The position numbers were made by a program, and so were the translations under genes. Shown in pieces: positions 13,101 to 25,221 of a stretch of DNA of 64,000 bases. Origin of the DNA: Rhipidocladum racemiflorum. Taxonomy: Eukaryota; Streptophyta; Magnoliopsida; Poales; Poaceae. Where the stretch lies: positions 23,799,374-23,863,373 of the forward strand of contig CM070580.1 of the NCBI GenBank assembly GCA_036346355.1, written 5' to 3'. Below the pieces are notes generated by a model. That model was not told the origin of the DNA, did no database searches, and saw nothing but the letters and a program-made list of their open reading frames with translations. Every line of letters starts with the position of its first letter. The stretch's first letter is position 1.

Positions 13101-13300
13101 GGGAATTCAACTTCTGCCACATGATCGGATGCCATTTTATGGCGTTGGACGGCTAATGGAGTCTACTCCGCAAAATCGGCTTACAGGGCCCAGTTCATTG
13201 GCTCGTTACCAGGGCACTCACCTGGATCGATTTGGAAGGGTGAAGGGACCTCGACGGTCTAATCATCTACGGTTTCTGGAATCTCTGGAAGGAGCGTAAT
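10180..13300 (+). pseudogene. LINE ORF2 (endonuclease and reverse transcriptase), broken
   Basis: The endonuclease domain begins near 10183 (LSWNVRGLNLPAK) and continues through VCLQETKLQ, GVYGPQSEAEK, WLVLGDFNMI and FTWAAG, the usual order for APE-type endonucleases. The RT domain spans about 11440-12340: KGPGPDGFTGGFF, DYRPISLIHSFAKIISK, QNAFIRGRTI, FIKLDLTKAFD, LRQGDPLSPLLF and the catalytic YADD. Downstream are YLGLPLRP, GWKGTLLSRAGRL and LGGLGI, as in plant L1 elements. In-frame stops at about 10246, 11357, 11936 (directly after the KAFD motif) and 12341, plus frameshifts, break it into several pieces. It cannot make a full product. This is the autonomous-type architecture, so the element was once capable of moving itself. 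Confidence 0.88.
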
Positions 13301-13560
13301 GCAAGGATGACAGAAAATTCTTTAACCTAGCAACGAGAGCTCAGTCCTAGCTTCTGTAGGTCTTTGGTGTTTCTCACTGTTTAAACCTCTAGCCGCTCGG
13401 TTTCTAAGCTTCTAGAGGTTGTAGTCTAGTGTTGCTTTTACTTGGTGTTTCTCCTTCCTTGTTTCCCTTGGGGCAAACTTCCATTTTGTATCGGTTTTCT
13501 CCTTCTGGAATGAATCGGCAGAGCTCCTGCCTTGCTTCAAAAAAAAAATCCATAGCTTTA

Positions 13561-14604
13561 TGCAACAACCAAATAAACTTAAATGCTTGAGTCTCTATTT
13601 GCAATACAAGCAAATCTCTAACTCCAAGTAAACCACAAATCAAACCCAAGTGCATGAGCTCTCTAATTGCAACACATGTAATTCTCTAGCTCCATGCAAC
13701 CAATAAAAACAAATTGCTTAAGCTCTTTCCTTTTGCAACACATGCAAAACTTAGCTCCAAGCAATGTCAAATGAAACTCAAATTCTATGAGCTCTCTATT
13801 TGCAACACATGTAAATCTTTAGCTTCATGCACACAATAAAAACTAAATTGCTTAATACCTCTCATTTTGCAACACATGCAAAACTTAGCTCCAAGCAATA
13901 CAACTTCAAATAAGATTTCAATTAAGAATCAACCAATTATGACTACCATATTTGCAACACATGAAAATATGAACTTCATGCAAAAACCAAAGCATAAGCT
14001 TCTCCTATTTGTAACACATGCACATCAAAGTATTATGCTAAAAACCAATGCATGAGCCTCACTCATTCGCAACACATGCTAAAGCTCCATGCCAAAACCA
14101 ACTAGGTTGAGCTTTGAGTGAAACCCAGATTGAGTTTATCAACACATGATGAAGCTCAAACTAAGAAATTCGATCCTTCTTAATAGTATGGTGGTCTACC
14201 TATAACTAAACACTCTATCTAGTTACCTTTGCCGCTACACGCGATCCCCTTAGGGGCTTTTAAGATCTTTGGTCTTCTCGCTTCTCCCCGGGAGCGTCAC
14301 CCTTCTTGTTCATCCATTCTCGATGAACCTTCTCTTCGGGATCTCCTCTTGATGCCCATCTACACTTGATGGTGCCCTTGTCGCGTTTCCTCATCTCAAC
14401 CATCTGAACTAAAACCTATTTCAAACTCATTGAAAATATTAGTCTAAAATACATGATTGTTTCAATCATCTATTGCACCCCATTAACACATAATGGATAT
14501 CTCTAATATCGATTAATCACAACCCTAATCAATTTGAATGAAATAGTTCTCTTGAGTACACCAATGTAACTAATGCTTCATTATACTCAAGAACTATCGA
14601 TTAT
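13561..14604 (-). repeat. Continuation of the LTR with spaced GCAACACATGCAA words
   Basis: This is the part of the 5409-26573 LTR between the LINE and the Gypsy element. At least eight words like TGCAACACATGCAAA occur up to 14100, spaced about 60-80 bp apart, alternating with AGCTC(C/T)ATGCA. Beyond 14150 the sequence becomes unique to this element. No coding potential is seen. Confidence 0.65.
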
Positions 14605-14609
14605 CCTTT

Positions 14610-15242
14610 TGTCGGGGATTGGCTATCTGGCAAAAGACCACGGTACCCCCGTGAAAAGCTAAACCCGCCGACCAAGCGGCACTAAGGGAAGATGCTCGGG
14701 AGAACGAAACGAGCATCCCTCCTTCTCCTCCGAGCATACGCGTTTGCGCCTCAGTTCATGGCACAAACACACCCCACGAGCAAGCATGCTCGTGGAGGCC
14801 ACGACCTGCTCGGGTGTTTTGGTTTGAGGGCCCAGCGAAAGGCTGTGAGGAAGGAAGGAGGCAACCAATCAGCCGAGATCAAGGGAAATCATACCAGAAA
14901 TTCAAATAACTGCAGGAATCAAGAGGCAAAGATCACTGATATGGATACATAGCGTGATCCTGAGGCAAGCGATTTTTTGCCATCTCTAGTCATAGTATTT
15001 AAACCCTCAAGATCTCAGAACAGGAGGGCACACGAAAGATAGAACACAATACAACTGGAGTAGGGTCATTATCTCGGCGGTGAGAGGCCCGAACCAGGAT
15101 AAAAACACCGCGTCCCCCCTTTGCTTTTTCCCGCCTCCTTCTCCGACTCGCCGTCGAACGCCTCTTCGATCCGTGCGTGAGGCTCGGTGATCCCCATTCA
15201 ACAAGTAAGCTCGACGAGCCCGCTTCTCCAATATCGCCGATA
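14610..15242 (+). repeat. 5' LTR of the Gypsy element
   Basis: It aligns over its length with 25222-25843; landmarks GCTCGGGAGAACGAA, CACCCCACGAGCAAGCATGCTC and CACACGAAAGATAGAACACAATACA are found in both. The two LTRs differ by many substitutions and small indels, so the insertion is not recent. The sequence after the LTR (CCGGGCGCCATTCGGGAA) is where a primer-binding site should lie; it resembles the GGCGCC-type sites of plant Gypsy elements but is degraded. Confidence 0.85.
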
Positions 15243-16079
15243 CCGGGCGCCATTCGGGAAAACGATTTGATTCCGTCGCGGATCAAGATCCTCGAGGATG
15301 CCGAACTCGGGAGACACTGACCTTTGTGTCTTTGACCACGTTGAGGATGACGACGATGTACTCTGTACGCCGATTAACGCGTGCAGTGGACCGATCCTAT
15401 CGATCACATCAGTCCGGGAAACTTTTCCTGACGGACCTGGGAATGCGAGGCAGATCCTCCATTCCCAGACATTACCCTCGGAGACCGAGGATGGCTGCAA
15501 CGAGCTCTACGATGGCCTGGACATACCAGGCGACCTAGAGCTCGACCGAGAGACCAGCGTCAAGGGGATACAATGATGTCCCCATCGCTTTCGCCTCGCC
15601 TCGTCAGTCAACATGGTGGGAGCCACGCGGGCCCGGAAAGGATCCTCGACGCCGCCAGGCACGACCACTATGAGGCGGCCAGACGCCACTTGAGGGCGTC
15701 TTTGGGAAAGACGCTATGCGAGCATTCGCCCGCCAGCGGCAAAGGAGTGCGCCTCCACTGGAAAGGAACTCGCGGTCGAACCTCGCGATTCCGTCGCACT
15801 CGGGCGTCAAAGCCTCGCCGCCGCCAGTTCACTAAACAGAACGGCGCCAAGCCTTGGCGGCGTCGTATGTGACCTGCCGATTTCCGAGCAAGTAGACTTA
15901 GAGGCCATGGGCGAGGTCGTGGCCAGAAGATTTGGAGAGGCTTGGCCGAGCTAAAAGTCTCGGATCCTCCCCATGGCCGGATGCCCGAGTGTTTCTCGGG
16001 ACCATCACAACGCTTCCCCGTCGCATTAGATGAATCTCGGAGCCATGCTCGAGATCGCCGGTCACCCGATCCGAAAGGC

Positions 16080-16740
16080 CCTTGATCCGCAGAGTGCCCT
16101 GGGCAGGCGATAATCGCCTGTCGCCATTCTGGCGCTCGAGCACTCGCAACCATGCGGTCATCGTACGACCGACGATGAGGTTTTCTCGACTCGGCCAGCG
16201 CCGCGACGGCGTTGGGTGGAAGATCCGCGTGGAGAAGCCGCTGGCAGTGGACGAGGTTTTCGCCAGCGAAACCCCGGTGGCAGGGCCGCCGTTCACGAGC
16301 TCCTCCGGACGCCGCATGGCCGAGCAGGTTCAAGCCCGACCACGCGTCGAGAGATTCAACGGACCCAGGACCCGGATGAATTCCTCTCGATATACACTAC
16401 CGCCATCCTCGCCGAGGCGATGAGGGGTAATGGCAAATTACCCGCCGACGGTCCCCGACGGAGCCGCTCGTGCGTGGCTTTTCAATCAAGGAAGGATCCA
16501 TACGGTCACTGGGGCGGCTCACGCACTTCGAGCCAATTTCAGGCTGCTACATCCGCCAAGGAAAAGAGCGACCTGGAGCGCAATCTGATAGCATTTAGGG
16601 GAAACCTGCGACAATTCGATCGTGAGGTTCATCAGTCCGAGGAACTTCGATCTCAACATATCGGACGAGTCCGTCCGAGCTTTCAAGTTCGGGTACGACG
16701 TAGCGCTTCACAAGGACCTCGAGATCCACCCTGATCTAAC
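16080..16740 (+). pseudogene. Gypsy gag remnant
   Basis: The frame around 16340-16740 contains TQDPDEFLSIYTTAI, matching the DPxEFLxxY block of plant Gypsy gag proteins. It is followed by sequence corresponding to the capsid core (SARSCVAF-like, SQFQAATSAKEKSDLERNLIAF, and a region where SLRxFIRRF is expected). Gag forms the virus-like particle that packages the element's RNA. Several frames must be combined to follow it, and no intact ORF remains. The start is unclear because upstream sequence is also frameshifted. Confidence 0.6.
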
Positions 16741-17227
16741 GATAACGAGCTCTTCCGAATGGCCGATCGATCGCCAACGCAGATGAAGCCGCCCAATGGA
16801 AGAAAATGCTGGATGAAGGAAGTCACTCGGCTGGTCTAGAGACCTCGACAGCAAAAAGGTTCTGGACTCAGAGACAAGAAGATCAAGAAGAAGAAGAAAG
16901 CAACCCTCGCCCGCCATGGTAGCCGCGGTGGAACAACAACAGCCGAACGCAACTCGACACAATGGCCAGTGGGCCTAATGCTCGGGAAGGACAACCACCA
17001 GTGCCTCGAGGGCGGCGACCAGCCGGACTGACGAGGCGACTAAGCCGGACCAAGCGGGGCGACCTCACTGCCCACTTCACCTGAGCGCCTGGGCACGACC
17101 TACGGAATTGCCGAGCGTGGACCCTACCGCCTGGAGCAGCGTTTTTACGCGGGGTCCCATGCCGACGCCTGCACGAGGGTGAAAAGCGACAAAGGAAAAC
17201 AGCCCAGCCGAGGAAAGTGAGGATGAA

Positions 17228-17790
17228 ATGGAATATCAAGAACCAAGGAATCACGTAGCGGTCATCTTCTGGGCTCCTCCGCCTATAAGTCCCGGGGACT
17301 TAAAGGAGGCTGCTGCAAGGGAAGTGCACCATGTTACCCAGGGTAAGCCTCCCGGCACTGAAATGGTCGGAGGTATCCCTCACATTCTCCGAGGACGATT
17401 GTCCCTTGGGGATGACCAAACCCGCAGGCTTCCGATGGTCGTGAACCCCACCATCAGCAATCTTGTCAAATCGGTCGGGTCCTCATAGACTCCGGAGCTC
17501 TTTGGACCTTATTGCGCCAAGGTATTGGCCAGATGCAGATTCCTGGATTCCAAAATCAAGAGTGTGGCCGTGCTGCCTTCTTCGGGATAGTCCCGGCACC
17601 TCGATCAAACCTCTGCAGGTCGTCTTGCCCGGAAGTTTCCGCGGCCCAAGTAACTTCAGACGAGCTAATCACCTTCGAGGTGGTAGACTTCGAGTCGGCC
17701 TACAACGCCATCCTCGGCCGCCTTGGCCAAGTTCATGGCCGCCGCATCACGCTGTATCAGTGCCTAAGATTCCGCCAAACTGAGTCATAA
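17228..17790 (+). pseudogene. Gypsy aspartic protease remnant
   Basis: In two overlapping frames one can read LVKSV, then a degraded catalytic block (LIDSGALWTLL, where plant Gypsy proteases have IDxGSSxDLLF). After that come GIVPAPRSNL, DELITFEVVDFESAYNAILGR and a final KFMA-like segment. FEVVDFESAYNAILGR is a strong match to the C-terminal part of Gypsy retropepsins. At least one frameshift, near 17480, separates the halves. Confidence 0.75.
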
Positions 17791-18029
17791 GTCAAGGAAC
17801 CACAAGTCCGCACTCAATTGCGGCATTTAAAGAGCGCTGGATATGGTCGGTCGATTGCCGCTGCCTCGACCAAGAGCCGAAGCATTCCGGCCTAAACTTG
17901 CCCTCCAACCTGGAGGAAAGACCAAAGGCACATTCGCTCAACGCAGTCGGAACTCGGCCAAGGTCGTTCATTTGGGATCTTCCCTAGATCCCAAATAGGA
18001 ACTCGAAAGCTCGTCTTTCCTCCAGCAAG

Positions 18030-19720
18030 GTCGGATGTGTTCACTGAGGAACCATCCAGGCATGCCCGAGTCCCAAGGAAGGTGGTCGAGCACAAAGCAG
18101 CGGTTCAAACGACAAAACCAAAGGCAGAAACTTAGACGCTTTTCCCGGAAAAACAAGCAATCATCCGAGGAACTTGATAAACTCCTAAAAGTCGGCTTCA
18201 TCGTAGAGATTGAGCACTCCGAAAGTGGCTAGCCAATCCAGTCTCTCGGGAAGAAAGGAGGCAGAGTGGCGCATGTGCGCGACCACACGGGTTTGAACGC
18301 AACGTGCCCAAAGACAACTATCTCGCCTGCCTCGCATAGACCAATTGGTGGGACGCGACGGGTCCACGAACCATGAGCTTCTAGACGCCTATTCAGGCTA
18401 TCATCGAATCGACTGTCGCGCGAAGACGAGGGAAAGACTTCCTTCATCACCCTGCTCGGTACCTTCCCGCTTATATCTGACCATGTCTTTGTCCGAGAAA
18501 TGCGGGAGCAACCTTTCAACGCCTCATGCGAAGACTTTCATGGACCAAATAGGTGAAATTTGGAGGTATATGTCGCATTTACATAGTTGTCAAGAGCAAG
18601 AGTACTTCAGTCACGTTCTTGACTTAGAAGAAACTTTCAGAACCTCAATAAGCATCGAATAAAGCTAAATCCGAAAAATGCGTATTCGGGCGTGAAGGTA
18701 AGGTGCTTCGGCTACATGGTCGCCACATGGCGTTGAGGCTAACCAGAAGATCGAAGCCATTGAGAACATGAGGTCGCCATTACGCGTAAAGGAAGTACAA
18801 GCTCGATCGGGAGGATGGCCGCTTAAGCGCGGATTCGTCTCATCGGGAGCGAGACTACCTTTCTTTAAAGCCCTCCGCATAAACATGATGGCTTCACATG
18901 GACGGAGGAAGGCGATCAGCGCGCTCAAAGAGCTAAACAAGATTACCTCTCCAAGCCGCCGATCCTCGTCACACCCACGGCGAGAAGAATTGCTATTATA
19001 CTGGCGGCAAAGAACACGCGCGGTGAGCTTCGGTGTTGGCGAGAAAGAGATGGTACCCAATGACCTATCTATTACGTCGGCGAAAGTACTTCATGGACCA
19101 AAGGAGCGTTACCCGAGGTCCGTAAATCCATCTTGTACTCATTCTTGATGGCCTCCGGGAAGTTGCGTCACTACTTTCAAGCACACAAGATCGTGCCGGC
19201 CGCTTCCCACTCAGGAAATCCTGAAAATCGGGCGCCCGATGGTCGCATAGCCAAGTGGGCAATGGAACTCGCCGAGTTCGAGCCGGTATTCTCAGCCCAA
19301 GACGGCGATAAAATCACAAGTCCTGGCTGATTTTCGGCGAATATCGGTCGGCTCGCACCACCAGCCAATGGGACCAATGATTCGAGGGAAACTCTGGACA
19401 TTGTATTTTGACGATCAGATCCCGAGCATTTCGGCCTGGGGTCGGGCGCTATCTTGGTCTCCCGGACGGAGAGCGCGACTACGATCGCCATCCAACTACA
19501 TTTCGCTGCGACTAACAACGCGGCGGATACTGAAGGCCTTTGGCCGGGACTTCGCATGCAAATCGCTAGGAGTCAACGGCTCCTGTGGAAGGGCGATTCA
19601 CAGCTGGTCGTGAACCAGTCAACAAGGAGTATCAGTGTTCCGATACCTCAATGGCGCCAGAGTAAGGAAGATGGAGAAATACTTCAAGAATTTAAGTAAT
19701 CTACATCCTCGTGAAGGATA
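18030..19720 (+). pseudogene. Gypsy reverse transcriptase and RNase H remnants
   Basis: Reverse transcriptase: a hinge before EELDKLLKVGFIVEI (18165-18215), then LPRIDQLV and LLDAYSGYHRI (18320-18420), standard Gypsy RT blocks. After frameshifts comes KVLHGPKERYP (about 19080), then KLRHYFQAHKIV and GRIAKWAMELAEFE (19150-19280), the RT/RNase H connection. RNase H traces WTLYFD, LHFAATNNAAD, KGDSQLVVNQ and RKMEKYFK lie at 19390-19690. The YxDD catalytic site is not clearly readable. There are many frame breaks; the product is lost. Confidence 0.8.
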
Positions 19721-20109
19721 ATTCCCTGGCCCGACCAAATGTCTAAGGTCGGTTCCTCCCAAACCGCCGCTCGTGGTGCTCGTCGAGCACCTACATAAGC
19801 CCTCCATTCCCTCGAAGAGGAGGCACCAGAGACCGGTAGGGTCTCATTCCTCGAAAGCAAAGCGCCAAATTGGATGACGCCATTCATCCAATACCTTGCG
19901 CATGGGACATTGCCCGAGGAAGAAGCCGAGCGTTCAGGCCTAACAAGGCGATCTCTCAAGACAGATCGATCAAGGCGACCTATCTAAAGGCGCATTAGGA
20001 ATCCTTTCCAAATCGTCTCCCGAGGAAGGCCGCGATCTTCTTCGTGATATCCACGAAGGAATGTCGCGGAGCTCATTCTGTCTTCGAACGCTTGTGAGCA
20101 AAGCCTTGG

Positions 20110-21110
20110 GTTGGGTTACTATCGCCGACGGCCTTTGACGACGCCGTCAATCGTAACGACCTGCCGAGCATGCCGCTTCCATGCTCGCAAACCCGCCAAC
20201 CGGCATATGCCCTACAAACCATACCGCTGCGGCCATTCTCGACCTGGGGGCTCGACGCCCTTGGACCCTTTCCGAGGTCGAGAAAGGCCGCAAGTATTTG
20301 CTCGTGGCCATCGACACTTTCACTAAGTGGATAGAGGCCGAGCCCGCTCGACCATCTCGGCCCAAAGGCGGCCAAGAGGTTCCTCGCTATTAACGTGGTA
20401 ACCCGGTTCGGGATACCCTTAACTCGCCTTATCACGACAATGGGACCCATTCACCAGGAACTGTTCCAAAGTTACTGTGAGAGAGGTCGGGACCAAGGTT
20501 CTGTTGCTTTCGCTCGTGGCACATCCACGAGTAACGAGCTTGGCCAGAAGCGAGCAAATGGGCAAATAGTCCAGGGCATAAAAAGAGAGTCTTTAAGACC
20601 CTCAACCAAAGACAAGCAGCCTGCAAGCGAGGAGCTTCCCGCCGTTTCTTTGGTCTATCCGCACCACGACAAGTCGAGCCACAAAGCGAGGCGCCTTTCC
20701 AACTTCGCTCACGGCGCGGAGGCCATTTCGCTCGCTTCAATCGTCTTTGAGTTCCCCAAGGTGCAAATCGATCGATTCCATCGATCAAGAGGTTGAGCGC
20801 CTCGTCGACCTGGACCTCGCCGTTTACACGCCGACATCCGGGCGTTGCTCGGCCTGCAATTTACCTACAAGCTCTTCGTGAGGCATGCGGCCAGGCGGTC
20901 AGGCCTAGGGCCCTACAAGTCGGCGACATGGTCTTCTGAAGAGTTCAAGACCTGGTCGAAGGCCAACAAGTGACCCCAAGGTGGGAAGGACCCTACACGG
21001 TCATGTCTACAGCGCTCCGGGCTGTTAAGCCTCGCGATGCCAGATGGTCGGGAGCTCACCCAAAGACTGGAACATCGATCAATCGCGTAAATTCTACGTT
21101 TAGGACGAGT
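20110..21110 (+). pseudogene. Gypsy integrase remnant
   Basis: A zinc-finger-like stretch (CRACRFHARK, 20160-20190) precedes WGLDALGPFP and VAIDTFTKWIEAEPA (20245-20345). These are the core integrase blocks around the first catalytic Asp residues. Further on are VTRFGIP, GLELSP-like fragments and KTGTSINRVN (about 21060), where Tat-type polyproteins end with a NAWNIEHLRKYY-like tail. It is frameshifted throughout. Integrase would insert the cDNA; this copy cannot. Confidence 0.78.
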
Positions 21111-21816
21111 ACTCCTATCTCGCCTTGGCGCTCTTTCCAATAAATCATTTTCCCTCTTCTCGAAGTTTCGTCCTCGCTTGTCGAACGAGCATCGTCGTCT
21201 ACCCGGCACTGACAGAACTTATCCAACAAGTATGTGCACGCCATCTCCCTTGGCCCCTGGCCGATGCTCGCCAATCGCCCACTTTCCACAAGAGCTCTTC
21301 GTATGCATGGTCGGCGCGAGCATCCACTCTAAGCCCGGCGACCACTGAGTATGGTGGCTCTAATGTATTGTTGGTTTAAAGCTCGAAATCGCCTGTGCTC
21401 AGATTCACTCAAACACAACCGATCTATTCGAGTAATTCAAAAATCGTTCACGACCAAAGCGACTTCCTTAAAAACTCCCATGAACAAAGCTCGTGCTCAT
21501 AGCGGTGAGGACACGACCTTTGTCCATGGCGAGGGGCTTCGATGATATAGGAACGCTCCGCCCCTCCTTACCAAGGATCCTTTGCTCGGTTCATGATATT
21601 TGATCTACGCAGAACTTGTTTTCTTTGCTCAGATCTACGCTCCATGCAGAACTTGCTTTCTTTTAGCCGGATCATACGGGCATATCTTTGAAAGCAGTTC
21701 AAGCAAAAAAAAAAAAAAACGGAGACCAAACTCTCGCGAATATGCTCATTTAATCCAAAACGCTGTTTTTTAATAGGGCTTTACACAAGATAAAAATAAA
21801 AAGAAAGAGCTAAGTC

Positions 21817-24779
21817 CTACGACCGCACGGAGGGCAGCGAGCTCGTCCTTAAGGGAGTCGACCTCGCCTCTAGGTCCAGGACCTTCACAGCTGGTAGCGA
21901 CCTTCGTCGGCGCTTTCTCGAGGCGCTCGCCTCCTTGAGTGGGCTTCCTCGCTCCCGAGCTCGTTGAGGTCTGCCAGAAGCTTCACCGGGCTCTTCGTCA
22001 AGCTCGGCCGCACTTCTCGAAGTGCTCTTCGCCTCGCCTCGGAAGAGCTTCGGTCCCGGCCCTGGCGATGAGGCTCCTCGCCGATTCCACCGCTCAGTCG
22101 CTCGCAAGACTCGGAGATCAACGCTCAAGATCAGCGATCTTGGCGTCTTGCTCGCGTGGTACGACTGGTGCTCTTCTTTGAGACCGAGGTGGCATCGATA
22201 TCCTCCATAGCCTTCGCGGCAAACTTCAAGGCGAAGAGAAAGGAGAAGGGAAAAGTGAGCGAGCAGACTCCCCATAAGATCGTTCGCAGCAGAAAAGAAG
22301 AAACATGGAAACTTACCGTGAAGAGCCCTACCGGCTTGTCCCGGCATTTGGCGGGTCCATCGCGCCAACGGCGAAAGAAGGATTGACCAAGTCATCCCGG
22401 GCGGCGCGTCAGGTCTTGCTCTCTCCCCGAGCACCCGGTGCTCGAGAGCAACGGCGTCTACCACCTTCGATCAATCCCCGGTCGCCCGGCGATCCTCGTC
22501 CACGCTAGCGGCTCGTGGCGCTTCCCCATGAGCCGCCATCGCTGGTATGACGCCAACCCATTTAGCGCCGCCACTCCATGCTCGCTACCGAGGCGGTTAG
22601 TGGGTCGCAACCACCTCCGCCTCTGTTTCTCTTCACCGGGTAGGCGACCAATGCTCTCCGATCAAGGCATTGGATCGAGGCGTCACCTCACTTCTTGTCC
22701 CTCCATAGTCGGAGGCGGCCAGTGCTCCGCCGAGGCGATTGATCAATCGATCACCTCCGCCCCTTGCACCTCCGTGGCCGGGGCGCTGGTGCCTCGGACC
22801 GAAGGAGTTAGGCCGGGACGACCTCCTCCTCCTCCTCTCCTTGGCTCATGGCCAAGGGTTGGTCGAGGCGACCAAGCTCCCTTCCTCGGCTCGGCGCTTG
22901 AGCCTCGCTCGCGATCATCTCTTCATGCAGGGGCCAAGGCCAGCGTTTTGGTCCTCGTCCCCTCATGGCTCTCGCTCCTCCGCGGCCGATAGGCTCCACG
23001 GCCACGAAGGAGCGCTGGTCCCGCCAAGAAGCTCGAGCTCCACCGAAGTCCGAAGTTAGCACCGGCTCCTCCCCGCTCGCCATCACGGCCGATGACGACG
23101 GCGGTCGAGCTTCGGCGTCCACGCGGAGTTGATAATCTCCTCACCATCTGGCGGAAGTCCAAACGACATCCGAGCTATCACGCCCACGCCAAAGCAAGGG
23201 TGGGGTTAGCCCGAAGAAAGTGCAAGACAAGAGCGGAATAAGAGAATGAAGAACGTACCTTACGCCGTGAGCGGCGCCATCCTCCCCGCCTCGCCGGGGC
23301 CACGGCGATCGCTCAGCGGCCTCGTGAGGGCCTCGCCACGACCACGGCGCGCTTTCCTGCTGCGTCGGGCGATGCCATCGGCCGGTCGACATCGCCCATG
23401 CTCGACCTCTTCCAAATGGCCGAGGCGGTTTGAGAGGTCGACCTCCTGCTCCTTCTAACCGAGCATACGGCCTCCTCCTCTTCTTCCTCCTCCTCGGGGC
23501 ATCAACCACCCAGTGAGCCGGTCCTCGAGGGCCTTGATCTCGCTCTCCACCGCTTCCTTGGTGGGAGAGACTGGCATCCTCCTCGGCCTTCCGCCTTTGC
23601 CGGCGGCTGTTCAATCGGCTCATCACCGGCTTCCTCCGTTTGAAGTCATCGAACCAAATGCGGAGTTCGCTTACCTCTGGCGGTCGGCGTACTCAAGGTG
23701 CGGGGTAGGGGTCCTGAGTCGGCTTTCGGCGCCTCGGCAGCTTAAGCGGGAGGCGAGGCGGATGCTCGCGACTCGACCGCCCTCTTCACGAGAACCCTGG
23801 TCGGTGTGGCTTATGGCGCAATGGGCGGCCGACACCGCAGGTTCAAGGGCGACCTTCTCTCCGCCAATGTAACGGGAGGAATGAGCTCCGGAAAACATGC
23901 CCTCGAACTGAAGTGGGAAAATGTACCTACCGCGTGGCGCGGTCAAAATATTCTTGGGGACCTCGACGATTGGGGCGCCTTCTCTCTTCGAGCGCGCCGA
24001 ACATCTCGGCGACCCTATCGTCAACGATCGCCCTGAGCTCAAAGGCTACAACCAAGACTAAGACAAAGGCATATCACGGATGCATAAGCGAGTTCACGAA
24101 AGCAAATGATGCTGGAAAAGAGGGTCCAGAACATACCTGCGTTGTCCTCGCAGCGGGTAGTCGTACACCCCGGTCACCTCGAAGAAGGGATGCTCGCGGC
24201 GCCTCAGGGGGACACCCGGTTGAAGGTAAAGTCCTCGCGATATCCTCGACCAGCTGAGCCCCATCCGGGCAAGCTCACCGACCGCCCCGAGCACCCGCTC
24301 TTCCTCGGGTTGTACCCAGGCGGGGCGCGTCTCGATGGCGGAGCGTCCTCCCGCCAGACCAGCGGGACCCCTCCGCTTCTTCTCGGTAGAATTAGAGGTC
24401 GGCCCAACCCGACACAGTCCTTCAGAGCAACGAAGGGTACTGTATGGTCGGTTGCGGCGAAGATAAACGCAGCTCGCGGAACCATCGACGCATGGGAAGG
24501 GGAATAGAAGTGAAAGAAGAGGCTAGCCAGTGGGCATTACACCACGTAAGCCTCGCAAAGGTGGGAGAAGATTGAGGAAAGGATGGAGTTGGGGTGGAGA
24601 TGAGAGATCTCGCACCCGCGAGAAGGCAAGCACTGAGGCGAGGAAGTCGCTTCCCGGGCGCACGGCCCTTCGCTGATGGCGTACAACTTCGCGAGGAGAC
24701 GATCCGTCTCAGCAGTGGCCGGCGCCAAGATCATCCGGCACTCGACGAGCCCGGCCGACGCACCCTCGTCCGTGAGCAC
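21817..24779 (-). pseudogene. Antisense ORF of the Tat-type Gypsy element, degraded
   Basis: Between integrase and the 3' LTR the coding sense switches to the minus strand. At the right end, around 24540-24620 read in minus, CEISHLHPNSIL and HLCEAYV match the domain called putative gypsy-type transposon (Transposase_28). At the left end, 21870-21780, the minus frame reads VDSLKDELAALRAVVGL, a coiled-coil-like C terminus. The middle is GC-rich and frameshifted (RRRKKRRRP, GRGRAWAM). Antisense ORFs at this place are known in Retand and Grande; their function is not established. The assignment rests on motif memory, not on a search. Confidence 0.6.
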
Positions 24780-25221
24780 GGAGCCTCCTTCGGGTCATCC
24801 GCTAACCTGAACGCGCCATGGCCAAGAAGGAAGGAGAGCCGGAAAAGGGTTCTTGGGGCGCTAGGGCTCTTGGAAGATTTTTCGCCGAAGACGAGCAAAG
24901 AGACGCAATGGGACTCACGGGCCTCTCCGGTAGAAAGGGTTAAAGGATAGTGAAGAGGCGGGATAAAAATCGCCGCCTATCGCGCAGCGAACACTGGCGG
25001 AAAAGCGCCGGCTTCCAGAACTACCTGCATGCAGGAGGCTTCTGGAGAAGGAACCGCAGAAACAACCAAACGACATGCCAGCAGAGCAAGCACGCGGCGG
25101 GTAAAGAAGCTCGTCTCCGACGTAAAATGGTCGTGAGCCACGACCAAAGGAAATTCAATCCCCCTCAAGTCTTCTTAGGCTCAAGGGGAAGCCCGAGGGT
25201 TCCCACTTGAACCTCGGGGCC

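Larger units (their letters stand above)
7110..13545 (+). mobile_element. L1-type LINE (non-LTR retrotransposon), decayed, with 15-bp TSD
   Basis: The element ends in a 10-A tail (13539-13548). It is bounded by the perfect 15-bp direct repeat AAATCCATAGCTTTA at 7095-7109 and 13546-13560. It carries an ORF1 with a CCHC knuckle and an ORF2 with AP endonuclease and reverse transcriptase, in the order of plant L1 elements. It is close to full length (6.4 kb), but both reading frames carry stops, so it is now inactive. It sits inside the LTR at 5409-26573 and is younger than it; the sequences on either side join naturally across the insertion. Confidence 0.9.

Noticed and set aside
15573..16333. 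Long minus-strand frame (221 codons) in the Gypsy 5' internal region
   Set aside because: Overlaps frameshifted gag sequence on plus; Arg/Pro-rich translation typical of a shadow frame.
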